The notes beneath the pieces were generated by a model. The model did not search any database, had not been told where the DNA came from, and saw only the letters and a program-made list of their open reading frames with translations. Source: Gyrodactylus bullatarudis (Eukaryota; Platyhelminthes; Monogenea; Gyrodactylidea; Gyrodactylidae). From it: a stretch of DNA of 18,594 nucleotides. Below, one piece after another: positions 9,383 to 18,082 of this stretch; positions within the stretch are counted from its first letter, which is position 1; each line of letters opens with the position of its first letter. Both the position numbers and the translations under genes were made by a program. The stretch lies in assembly GCA_012064415.1 (NCBI GenBank), contig SSNU01000265.1, positions 160,013-178,606 of the forward strand. The letters are read 5' to 3'.

Positions 9383-9584
9383 TACTTTAAAAATGGAATT
9401 TATAAATATAATCATTGAAATAATAAAATTACAAATATAAGAATGAAAATAGTAAGGAGCAAATTTCATTAAAGAAAATAATTCAAGCTGAAAAAACACC
9501 CAAAAACTCAACATTAATTGAAGAGAAAAAAGGTGAAAAAGCTCACATAGGCCAGGGTAATATAAGAGAATATGTATGGTTCTT

Positions 9585-9860
9585 TTAAACACACAGATCT
9601 GGTTTAATAGTATTAATAAAGAATTTCTCTTTAATCCAGAGATCAGTGCTGTCATCACCTGAGTTCTTATAAAATATTGAAAAATTGGAATAGTCAGCAT
9701 TATGATTATTGTCCGTTAAATGTTTATGAACTGAAGTGTTCTTTGAAAGATGATCTTTTGTCCTAGTCCTTAGTTTTCTAATAGTTCTTCCAAGATAAGT
9801 TGAACCGATAAGTTTTATAAATATCAAAAATTGAATTCTGTTGTAATTTTTACAGTTCAT
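9585..9860 (-). pseudogene. Penelope-like element PLE3, GIY-YIG nuclease fragment
   Basis: This 91-codon frame holds the C-terminal nuclease of a third PLE lineage: GSTYLGRTIRKLRTRTKDHL, HKHLTDNNHN, NFSIFYKNSG, then WIKEKFFINTIKPDLCV. The YLGRT, Arg and His positions correspond to YVGQT, R305/R310 and His 327/333 of PLE2. The upstream part (LIFIKLI in place of the CxC knuckle) is divergent, and no thumb or RT sequence follows upstream, consistent with 5' truncation during target-primed reverse transcription. With the hammerhead-like motif at 9344-9382 it forms one truncated insertion in intron 3, antisense to the host gene. Confidence 0.8.
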
Positions 9861-10281
9861 TTTAATGATACAAAAGTTAATACCAGAAACTCCTCGTAGA
9901 AGTGATGAGGGAAGAGTGATACAAAACTTTTTAACATCTCAAACTATAAATCATTCAAATCTAAGCTCTAATACCTAAGATTTAGTTAACTCTTCAATTT
10001 GTCTTGTCTTATCATTTCTCGTAGTAAAATTCATTGAAAAATGGTGAAAATTTGTCATCTTCAATTGAAATTATGCATGTAAAATAAAAAACATAAGGTT
10101 CAATAGGAATTTTTTCTTCTTTTTTTCTATCAAATGAACGCATAAATTCGAAAAGTTATAAATTCTGTATCACCCTTCCAGTCCCACCAATAGAATTTTG
10201 ATCAAGTTATTCTAAATCTTGTTAAAGTTGTTGAAATTTCTGCCAGTTTACTATTCTAAACGACGAGATTAAGGCTTGAAT

Positions 10282-10298
10282 ACTGTATATTATACAGT
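10282..10298. other. Perfect short palindrome
   Basis: ACTGTATA, one T, then TATACAGT form a 17-bp palindrome with 8-bp arms inside intron 3. It could be cruciform-prone or a relic of a terminal repeat. No further context supports a function. Confidence 0.4.
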
Positions 10299-10575
10299 GT
10301 ATAATTTCGAACATGAAATTTTGAATTGACACATTCAAGTTGTTTTCTTTAGATTTTGGACAAGTTCATTTGTCCAGTATCCTGAATTTTGTTGAATAGT
10401 ACTTGATAAAGTTGTATTATTGCTGTGAATTTATGACAAGCTGTCATCTTGTTGAACTGATGTATTTCAAAATCATAATAATCAAATTCTACATTCTCAA
10501 ATAAACTTGGGATAAAAATATATGAAGAAATATTTGTGAATATACTTTAAAGTAGATATTTTTTTCGTATTAAAG

Positions 10576-10853
10576 AAAATAATGAAACCAGTAGAAGGCA
10601 AGATTACGTCCAACTTTGTGATGTATTCACCCGAAGTAACATTGAGAAATCCTTCGATCAGCCTGAGATTCCACCAAAACCTTTACCCAGAAAGAGATAC
10701 TCAACGCTTCAGTTATCTTCAGCTCCAGATAAGAATAAGAGCATTGAAAGCTTTCAGACTATTGACCCCATCGTAGAGAATCTTTCCGAAGAGATGAATG
10801 AAGAAGATGCAGAGGTCTATCATTACATGTCCCCACAGTTCAATCATCGTAAA
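10576..10853 (+). CDS. Host gene exon 4 in window, proline/serine-containing linker
   Basis: This 278-nt exon has acceptor TTTTTCGTATTAAAG and donor GTAAGT, enters in phase 1 and leaves in phase 0. It encodes 92 complete codons after the split Gln, starting NNETSRRQDYVQLCDVFT. It includes a basic proline motif EIPPKPLPRKRYSTLQLSS and an acidic stretch (ENLSEEMNEEDAEVYHYM). No folded domain is recognised. PKPLPR fits the PxxxPR pattern bound by CIN85/CD2AP-type SH3 domains, so an adaptor-binding linker is possible; this is inference. The acceptor is weaker than its neighbours, but the frame is open throughout and matches exons 3 and 5. Confidence 0.75.
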
Positions 10854-10999
10854 GTAAGTCTGTTTTTCCTAGTTCGTCATCTCTAGAATAATTATTCATT
10901 GAATCAATAGACTTGAAACTCTGAGTACTAGGCTGTTTGAAATTCAAAAAAACGGAATAAGCTAATAAGATGTGGATATTCGAAAAATTCAATCTGACC

Positions 11000-11423
11000 A
11001 AAATTAGGCCAATTTTTGGATTTCGAAAATGCACCTAATTTCCACTTTTTCAACTTTTGAACCCAACATTTTTTATCGATTTCGATGATTCGAAGCAGTT
11101 AAGTGATGATATTTGGAATCAACATTAGACGAAGAATTCGAATTTGGCCATAGTGATAGCGAAGATCTTACTGTTTCAGAGAAAAAGTTAAACTTCCAGA
11201 TTTTGGATAATTTAATCGAAAAATTCAAATGGTTCGATTTCCCACAGTAATGACGAATTTCAGTAAACTTCTGCGGGTGAATTAGAATTCTACGCTCAAT
11301 GTTGATCCCAAATATCATCACTTAACTGCTTCGAATCATCGAAATCGATAAAAATTTTGGATTCAAAAGTTGTAAAAGTGAAAATTTGGTACATTTTCGA
11401 AATTCGAAAAACGGCCTAATTTT
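11000..11423. mobile_element. Fold-back element R2 with about 140-bp inverted arms
   Basis: The left arm (about 11000-11140) and the complement of about 11284-11423 share AAAATTAGGCC, TTTCGAAAATG, TATCGATTTCGATGATTCG, AAGCAGTTAAGTGATGATAT and an inner GAATTC-containing end. The loop of about 145 bp has no coding potential. The inner motif (GGAATCAACATTAGAC) resembles the inner end of the R1 arms (GGATCACCATTAGAC), so the two belong to one repeat superfamily. The element sits 146 bp downstream of the exon 4 donor. Confidence 0.85.
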
Positions 11424-11712
11424 AGTTTAGATTTATTTTTCATCTTCTAATTAATCAAAACTTGTTAAATTTAACTGTATCCAAAATCTTCTATTAAATT
11501 GCCAAAAAAATTAAAATGGTAAAATTCATGGCTCTATAATGTTTTTGGGATATTATCAGAGGTGTTCCCTTTTTAAAAAAATCATCTTAATTCTTCAAGC
11601 AAGTAGCCTTGTGAGTTGTTTGGAGGAAAACTAATTACATTCTCCCCAAAAAAACATTTATTAAATTTTGATTTTGAACCAAGTAGTTCCTCAGGTAAAT
11701 GTTTGGCATAGG

Positions 11713-11786
11713 TTGACTTTAGCGTTGTTCGCTTACAAGTCGGAATACAACATAGTCAGGTAGCAAGCGAACAACGTTATACTCAA
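11713..11786. repeat. Short hairpin repeat, 22-bp arms
   Basis: TTGACTTTAGCG plus TTGTTCGCTT (11713-11734) is complementary to 11765-11786 with three mismatches; the inner 15 bp match at 14 positions. The 30-nt loop is ACAAGTCGG-rich and not A/T-only. It may be a tiny fold-back insertion or a structured intronic RNA. No second copy was seen. Confidence 0.6.
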
Positions 11787-12497
11787 TTTATTAAATTAAT
11801 TTTCTCTAGAAACCAACAATGATATCCTAGATTATAAAGGTGAAATGCTTTCCATAGATTCAAATTATCTTTATTCTTTTTAGTTTATTTCATATCCATA
11901 TTGCTGTTTCAGGAAAGGGCTGATTGAGCTAAGTCTAGCGATTAAGATGGTTATTCAAAAACTGTGCTTTGATAAATGATCCTAGCTAATTTTCGATTGC
12001 GAATAAATTAATCTCAAGAAAAAGCAAGATATATAGATTTAGAAAGAAAAAGATTTTTTCCCATCAAAATCAGATCTCAGAGCATGTATCGAAAACAGGA
12101 TTTAAAAACTTTTTCTTAACAACATTTTCACAATTTTTTATTTGAAGAGTTAGAAATTTCAAAACTGAAAACCAGAATATTTCGGACCAGAGAGAAAAAT
12201 TTATCATCTTGATTCCTTATTTTTATGTTTTTTTTCTCTTCAATTTCGTTGAAAATTTTTTCTTGGCTTCCGCATATGCGAAGACTATTTCCAGAACTTT
12301 AGAACCGCTAATCGTCAAGAAAGGAAGATTTCCCCTCTCTTGTATATTTGACTTTCTTTCTACGTACTTTTACTACAAGCTTGAATCAAATTTTGATTTA
12401 TTCTCTTCCATAGAAAAAAATGTCTCAAAAATACTTCGAATCGTTATTTTTTCTGGAAAAAAAGTTTATGCTTTACGAGAAGAATAATAATACAAAA

Positions 12498-12900
12498 AGC
12501 TAATTGATATGAAGTTGGGAATCTATGATTTTTACAGAAATCTCGATATTTTCATCAAGAATTCGAATTTGTTAAAGATTCTCTGGAATCCCACTCATGC
12601 TGCCCACTTTTACCATTTGAAGAAAAATAATCTGAAAAAAATTATTTTTATGAAAAATATGGTCAATTTTCAAATTCCCATTTGACGCCAAAATCCCATT
12701 TTTCGAACTTTGAGCTAAAAATTCTTGTTGATTTGAAAGTGGGAGGCTGATCGAAAGAGTTTTTTCAGGATCAAGATTAGACAAGAAAATCAATTCAACT
12801 GAATCTGATCTAACCTTATTATCGTTTGGGAGCCGAATTTCGTTTTGTTGATCATTTTCACTACTTGAAAATCAATCAAATTTCGATAATTCAAAATCTC
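12498..12900 (+). repeat. R1 repeat, single-arm copy (+)
   Basis: This is homologous in order to 4972-5400. It contains GGGAATCTATGATTTTTAC, TTTCATCAAGAATTCGAA, AACTTTGAGCTAAAAATTC, TTGTTGATTTGAAAGTGGG, GGATCAAGATTAGACAAG and CATTTTCACTACTTGAAAA. Positions 12504-12535 are an exact 32-nt complement of 16446-16477. It is a stand-alone copy in intron 4 without a paired arm in the same intron. Confidence 0.75.
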
Positions 12901-13766
12901 TCGAAAATGGAGTTAGACAAGAAAGCTGACTAGCACCGTCAAGTTATCGACAGTTACCCTAGAGTGAGGCAGAGAGGCATAAAATTGGCTGAAATATAAT
13001 TTCCTGTATGATTAAATAAATATTTTATTTGATTAATTCTTATTACCGAATAAAATTTACAAATAATAAATTATTTCGACCAGTACTTAAGCATTAGAGG
13101 ATTGAGTCACTTGAATCTTCAAGTTTGTGCCTTTGAGATTAGAAAGTTTCTTACCTGCAGGACCCTATTCAAAAACCTGATGAGCTTTACCATAACCAGA
13201 ATTTTACATTTTAATTGATGAAAATAGATATAAAAGATTACATCTGTATGATCTATGGACTTATTACGTTAAATAAATGTGAATGACTCTTGTGTTAGTA
13301 ACATCAATCGAGTTACGCAAACGTCGTAAAAAGAAAAGTTGCCGAAAATGGGAGTAATAATAAATTCTCCATATTTTCAAACACTGTTTACTGTAATAAT
13401 TTTGAAATAAAAAAAAATGGTAAATCAGATTACAAAAATTTTAAAAGTGCATTTGTACTCAAAATCTCATTACTGAAAAGTGGAAATTCTAAGAACATGA
13501 TTGGCTGAATAAAAGATGACCATACCGTTAGAATTATATTTCTATTGATTTTATTATGTACGAGAAGCTGATACCTTTATAGCTTGACTTGATTTTTTTT
13601 TCTGTGAAAAGTAAATAAATATTGAAATGAATAAATAAATATTTTTTAAGAGAGACTCAACGTTTGTCCAATTAAAAAACGATATAAAAGATCAAAATGT
13701 ATTTTTATATTTAAGATAAAATTATAAACAGAAAGGGTTTCGGATTTCAGTAATATATTATTAGCC
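12901..13766. other. Intron 4 interior, no feature
   Basis: AT-rich sequence with TAAATAAATA-type simple stretches near 13010-13030 and 13610-13650. No exon, RNA or paired repeat was recognised. Confidence 0.5.
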
Positions 13767-13831
13767 AGTGATTATTCTAACGTTTCTACGGTGATTGTTT
13801 TCGCGCGCCTTCTTCAAAGAAAAAAAGTTAA
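13767..13831 (-). repeat. Decayed hammerhead-like repeat, family B
   Basis: The minus strand carries TGAAGAAGGCGCGCG, AATCACCGT and AGAAACGTT in the order seen at 18511-18557, and a shared TTAACTT flank. C3 of the CUGANGA core is T and the closing base of stem II has changed, so the ribozyme core is broken. No PLE coding remnant is adjacent; it may be a solo terminal repeat or retrozyme relic in intron 4. Confidence 0.55.
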
Positions 13832-13948
13832 TAAATTCGATCATGAATATGGTTCAATTTGATTCCTTATCTTTTTAAATACATATATCAACATAATCTT
13901 TGAATTAGTTTCTTAGCTAAAAATGTATGAATGATCAATATTTTTCAG

Positions 13949-14057
13949 ATCTTGTCGAACGAGTTACAATTCAAGAGTACTGAACAAGTTTCCTCAGCTA
14001 GAAATAACAAGATTACACAAATTATAAATAACCCAGATTTTCTTCAATATTGTGAAA
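13949..14057 (+). CDS. Host gene exon 5 in window
   Basis: This 109-nt exon runs from acceptor ATATTTTTCAG to donor GTACGT, phase 0 to phase 1. It encodes ILSNELQFKSTEQVSSARNN and then KITQIINNPDFLQYCE plus the first base of a Lys codon. No domain is recognised. It begins the block of exons 5-8 bracketed by inverted R1 copies in introns 4 and 8. Both splice sites are good and the phase matches exons 4 and 6. Confidence 0.75.
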
Positions 14058-14489
14058 GTACGTTATTCATGTCTATCATAATTATAATTAATTATAATTC
14101 ATATTAAAAAATGAACGTTCTCAGACTCAAGTACCCCTATTTACCTAAATTAATAATAAAACATGATAGAGTAATGTCTGAAGTGGCCCCTCTCTATCGC
14201 TTAAAATATTCATATGCATAGAGAATATGGTGAATATCCCAAATGAATGAATATATAAAAACCAAAATTTAGTCATGAAGATACCTAGTTATTTGGCCAA
14301 AAATATTACCAATGCAAGTTCACATTGTGGGCTTCAATTAAAACTGGTAGAGTTATGAAGGTTCAAAAAGATTGGAAAATGAACATCGGCACCGAAAGGG
14401 TTAAGAAGAAAATTTTATTCAATTCATCCTAAATTTATATTTTGCTTCGTTTCGCATAAGAGAAAAGTCTTGAAACTTGTTATTTTTAG

Positions 14490-14569
14490 AAACGATAAAA
14501 GATTCCACAGTCATCCCGAAATCAGAGAAGGGCGATCTCTTTATGAAACTTCTTCGAAATAATGAAAAT
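14490..14569 (+). CDS. Host gene exon 6 in window
   Basis: This 80-nt exon runs from acceptor GTTATTTTTAG to donor GTAAGC, phase 1 to phase 0. With the A from exon 5 it reads KTIKDSTVIPKSEKGDLF and then MKLLRNNEN. It is polar with no recognised domain. The following intron is only 55 nt, far smaller than its neighbours, which ties exons 6 and 7 together strongly. Confidence 0.75.
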
Positions 14570-14624
14570 GTAAGCAATTTTGATTAAACCCTGAGCTCTT
14601 TTAAACTATCGTTTTTAATTTTAG

Positions 14625-14816
14625 AATGGCAGTGCATTTAGCCTACAAAAGTTGCAAAAATCAGAATACTCAACTCTTCCCAATCGTATTGATGATAAAT
14701 ATGCCCACAGAAAGTTTGAAACAGCTGAAGCAGTCGTCCCTGTATTGAAGCCATCATATTTTCGCTCATCCCAAGACAGGATTTTCCTCTCAGCTGAAGA
14801 TAACACAATAAGATTG
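14625..14816 (+). CDS. Host gene exon 7 in window
   Basis: This 192-nt exon runs from acceptor GTTTTTAATTTTAG to donor GTTTGT (weaker than the others), phase 0 at both ends. It encodes 64 residues beginning NGSAFSLQKLQKSEYSTL, with YFRSSQDRIFLSAEDNTIRL at the end. The segment is tyrosine/serine rich (EYSTLPNRIDDKY, LKPSYF), giving possible phosphorylation sites, and no fold is recognised. The frame stays open into the intron for about 11 codons, so the donor placement relies on the GT and on the phase of exon 8. Confidence 0.75.
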
Positions 14817-15945
14817 GTTTGTTTATCTAAAGTTGAAAAACTTAAAATCTAAATTATTCATCTCCATCTACTCAAAACTCTGACTTTTTGCCTAACGCCC
14901 TTCTAAATTATCTTTTGTATTCTGAATTATTAAAAGCCATCCAAAGATAAAACCAAGATTTCAAATAAGATGTCTCTAGAATAAATAAAGTCTACAGTCT
15001 TAGAAATTCTTCTTAAGGAGGTAATTTTCTCTGGCTTCATATTTTAGACTTTCAGAGAAGAACTGTCGTATTTTAGGAATCTAAAATCTGGGCAGCTAAA
15101 TTATGTTAAGGATACATAGTTTTTTGAGATAGGATTAACTTTGTCTGGCAATGTGAAATCAACATCAAGACCTGATATAAAATAGGTCCTGAAACAAAAT
15201 TTAGGCCCTAATAAATTTTAAACCAGGCGAGAAATTAAAACTGGAATTGCATTCATAAGGATAGAAATGAAAATAGACCTCAAACTACCAACAGGACTTA
15301 TAGGTCTTTATAAAGACTCTTTATGATGCCCTAATAATTACTCATGCATCCGATCTAATATTGCTTTTATTATCCGACTTACACGACTTCTTCTAATTCA
15401 AGAAGCGAGGTTTAAGCCTACAACGTCAACTGTCCAACGCAGAGGTTGAAACCATTATCTTTTACCTGTTCAAATATCAATCTTGTAATAATTTCATGCA
15501 GATTTAACAAATTTATAATTTTAACGAAAAAATGTAGATAGTTTAGTAAAACTCTATTTAGTTTCATTTGAAAATACTTTTCGATCTTTTCAAAGACTTG
15601 AATAACTCAATAAAATTGTTAAAAACGTTAGATAACATTGAAACAGCTATATTTTTTTATTATTCAGGATCATCTCCCTACATTGTCAGGACATCTCTGA
15701 GTTATCCAGAACAAAATCTAAGTATAGATCAGATACTGTCATGATATTTATTTCGTTTGTCTAGTATAAACTAGTGAATATACAAGAAAAACTTGATAGT
15801 TTCAAAATAATTCAATATTTAATCTTAATAATTTCTATACAATTATTTTTTGTCTATAAACGATCCATTTAGAGAATTCCAATTTCTTAATTAAATTACC
15901 AAAATGAATTCTTCGACTACTAAAGAATTATTTATCTAATTTTAG
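14817..15945. other. Intron 7, no clear feature
   Basis: AT-rich intron. Fragments such as TTTAGGCCCTAATAA near 15210 and GATGCCCTAATAATTA near 15327 recall hAT termini, but no paired inverted end or target duplication was found. Confidence 0.5.
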
Positions 15946-16167
15946 CCTTATGATTACTATCCGAGTCTTTCGACAACAATGGCCAATGGTAACCTCGTTA
16001 ATTTCCGTGAAATTATCGACAAAAAATCCATCAATATTAATGAAGAATATATCTTGCGAATGAAAGATAGCATTTATCAATATGTTGAGAGGGATATAGA
16101 CAAATCTGTCATTGTATCTGAATACGTATGTGCCGGGTATTTGTGGAGAATGCTGCCACAAAATTAT
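15946..16167 (+). CDS. Host gene exon 8 in window, start of PH domain (PHLDB/LL5-like)
   Basis: This 222-nt exon runs from acceptor TATCTAATTTTAG to donor GTGAGT, phase 0 to phase 0. It encodes 74 residues from PYDYYPSLSTTMANGNLV to the end RMLPQNY. An alpha-helical, charged stretch (EEYILRMKDSIYQYVERD) precedes VIVSEYVCAGYLWRM. That string resembles the first beta strand and lead-in of the PHLDB/LL5 C-terminal PH domain, where a VxVS...CxGYLxxM pattern is expected from family knowledge. The domain's next strand is on exon 9. The assignment depends on pattern recognition, not on a search. Confidence 0.8.
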
Positions 16168-16299
16168 GTGAGTTTCCTCAAATTGATTTATAGTCGAAAT
16201 TTTAATTTTTTTTCTTAATGTAAGCCTATCATCCAGATCAGACCCCAAATTTATTCCAAAATTTACTAATAGAGAAGTTAATTTTTTAACAGAGAAAAG

Positions 16300-16485
16300 A
16301 AATTCTGAAAAAAAATTTTCATGAAAAATTTCAATTTGGCGCCAAAATCAAATTTTTTTCTCAAAATCTTAAAACTGGGAAAATTCGGTGGGATTCCAAA
16401 AGATCTTCAACATATTCGAATTTTTGATGAAAAATCAAACTTTTCGTAAAAATCATAGATTCCCAACTTCATATCAAGCAACTTT
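16300..16485 (-). repeat. R1 repeat, single-arm copy (-)
   Basis: The reverse complement matches 12498-12680, including TTTCATCAAAAATTCGAA, GGAATCCCACC and the exact 32-nt block at 16446-16477. A perfect palindrome TTTGGCGCCAAA lies near its inner edge (about 16336-16349). Similarity fades towards 16225. It lies in intron 8, opposite in orientation to the intron 4 copy. Confidence 0.7.
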
Positions 16486-16918
16486 AGTTCCTCGCAGCCA
16501 GGGAGTTTAGAGAAAATAATTTCTTGTCAATTTGAGCTCAAAATTTTCTTCTTCGTTTTATGACTTGAAATTAAATGGGACCTAAGAGTACGAGAAACTC
16601 ATGGATGTAAGGTCCGGTTGAAAGAACAATGATATTTCTCCATAAATCAGACAGGGCTAGGAAGTTTCTCATCAAGAGGAGAGAATTTCAAGCCATTTTT
16701 GTGAATTTTTAATTCCAAATAGGAAATAAATTTCGAAAAAAATTATCGATCTACGCTTCACCTTGAGACATTTCTTATATATGCTTTCAAAAAGGCAAAA
16801 ATGGAATTCTTTTTAGTTCGTGAAGCTGAAAATTAGTTTCGTTTTTTTGTCCACTAAATTCGTACGATGATTGTAATAAAGTTAAATCCTAATCCAGTAA
16901 ATTCAATAATTTGCTTAG

Positions 16919-16926
16919 ATGATAAC
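16919..16926. repeat. hAT target-site duplication, left copy
   Basis: ATGATAAC immediately precedes the element terminus and is repeated exactly at 17508-17515. Eight bases is the hAT superfamily's duplication length. Confidence 0.9.
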
Positions 16927-17507
16927 TAGGGCCTCAAAAAGCCTAAAAATGACTTTTCAATTTTATAGGACTATACTAAGTAATATACCATTTTACATCA
17001 TTCTTGTTACGTTATATCTACCAAATATGATTTTATAAATGACTTTTGACCTATTTCCTTGTTAAAAGCCTAAAATAGTAATAGACTATTATAAATGACT
17101 ATTTCTAAATCTGACTATCTCTCACATTCTATCTCTACTCCTATTGGTCCTTGCCAAGCATATCAAGTGATGGACCAATCATAGAGAAGATATCAATACC
17201 ACCCCATTTTCTAATTTTTTTGCCAATTGATTATTCATATTGATTAAAATGTCACGTCAAGCACAATACATTATAGAAAAGCCCTGAAGTACCGCGTAAC
17301 GTTCTTTAATGAGTTTACCGTGGCTAAAGATGAAATTTTTTTTCTGAAAACTGTCTTAAAATCATCAATGAATCTTGACTGAATTTACTTATAAGCAGTA
17401 TAATTTTTTATGGAAAAATTATAATAGACTAATTTAGGCTTTTAAAGTAGCAGACTATTCTCGTAGGCGCCTAAAATCTAATTTTAGTGGACTTTTTTGG
17501 GGCCCTA
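16927..17507. mobile_element. hAT-superfamily MITE, 581 bp
   Basis: The left end reads TAGGGCCTCAAAAA and the complement of the right end TAGGGCCCCAAAAA, giving a terminal inverted repeat with one mismatch in 14. The element is flanked by exact 8-bp duplications, which defines a hAT insertion. AGCCTAAAA-type subterminal motifs recur in both orientations (near 16941, 17066, 17435 and 17470). An internal ATTGGTCC / GGACCAAT inverted pair lies around 17143-17180. There is no transposase coding sequence, so mobility would need an enzyme supplied elsewhere. The intact duplication suggests a relatively recent insertion, in intron 8. Confidence 0.93.
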
Positions 17508-17515
17508 ATGATAAC
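17508..17515. repeat. hAT target-site duplication, right copy
   Basis: ATGATAAC, identical to 16919-16926, directly follows the element's GGGGCCCTA terminus. Confidence 0.9.
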
Positions 17516-17578
17516 TGTAAATCTAAAGTTTGAAATGTTTCAATAACTAAAATTTGATTTTTTTCAATATTTTACCAG

Positions 17579-17940
17579 ACAAATGACACTAACTGTGAAA
17601 TGATAAATGGAAGAAAACGCTCGGTATCTGTGGAAACATCAGCCCTAAAGAATCGAAATTCTATGAACAGTAGTCCTGGAGTAAGGATAAATTTTGGTGC
17701 CATTGGTGACTGGGATCAACGCAAGTATGGCGGTAGGAGTTGGGCGAAGAGATTCTTCAAGATTGATACAAAACGTCAGCTATTCGTCTACTATGATAAT
17801 CACACAAAGACTAATTTTAAACATTGCATCTCTTTTGCCGACATTGTCGGAGTTGACAAGTATGATGAGAATATTACGACACCATCATCTAACTCGAACA
17901 ATATCGAGTCTTATTCGGATGAAGAGAGAAGCATCCAAAA
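17579..17940 (+). CDS. Host gene exon 9 in window, PH domain strands 2-4 with insertion
   Basis: This 362-nt exon runs from acceptor CAATATTTTACCAG to donor GTAAGT, phase 0 to phase 2. It encodes 120 residues plus two bases. Residues 1-50 are a Ser/Asn-rich insertion with a basic NGRKRSVSVETS stretch. Then YGGRSWAKRFFKIDTKRQLF, VYYDNHTKTNF and KHCISFADIVGVDKYDE match PH strands 2-4. The W-x-KR-x-F and YYxD positions are typical of PHLDB/LL5 domains, which bind phosphoinositides at the cortex. The exon ends in an acidic Ser/Asn stretch. Read without splicing, the frame stops one codon later, but the PH domain would then lack strands 5-7 and the C-terminal helix, so splicing to an exon beyond the window is expected. 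Confidence 0.85.
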
Positions 17941-18034
17941 GTAAGTTTTTTTCGAACGGTAATATTGCCGAACATCATCAAGTATATTGTTACTCGATTC
18001 TAGGCTCATAAGGAAGGTTGGAGAACAAGCAAAA

Positions 18035-18082
18035 AATTAAGTGATAAACGTTTTATTTCGTCGGGTCTCTTCAGACTTAATC
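18035..18082 (-). ncRNA. Hammerhead ribozyme, family A copy 2, most complete
   Basis: Minus strand, in order: stem I 5' strand ATTAAGT (18081-18075), core CTGAAGA (18074-18068), stem II segment GACCCGAC, core GAAA (18059-18056), stem III AUAAA/UUUAU with loop ACG (5 bp including A15.1-U16.1), cleavage-site C17 at 18043, and stem I 3' strand ACTTAAT (18042-18036). Stem I is a perfect 7 bp. All hammerhead core positions (CUGANGA, GAAA, NUH = AUC) are present. Stem II is very short (G-C outer pair, A-A mismatch, C-G). No PLE coding remnant is adjacent, so a solo PLE terminal repeat or a retrozyme is likely. Confidence 0.75.

Noticed and set aside
12209..12487. Plus-strand 92-codon open frame in intron 4
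   Set aside because: Phe/Leu-rich translation of AT-rich DNA, no splice-site or phase fit with the host gene, and no homology pattern.
15205..15345. TAGGCCCTAA and GCCCTAA strings as another hAT element in intron 7
   Set aside because: No opposing terminal inverted repeat and no flanking duplication were found.
14652..18011. Plus-strand Met-started ORFs at 14652-14852, 15979-16218, 17600-17944 and 17694-18011 as single-exon genes
   Set aside because: The first three are exons 7, 8 and 9 read into their introns, and the last is an out-of-frame shadow of exon 9; phases and splice sites favour the spliced model.
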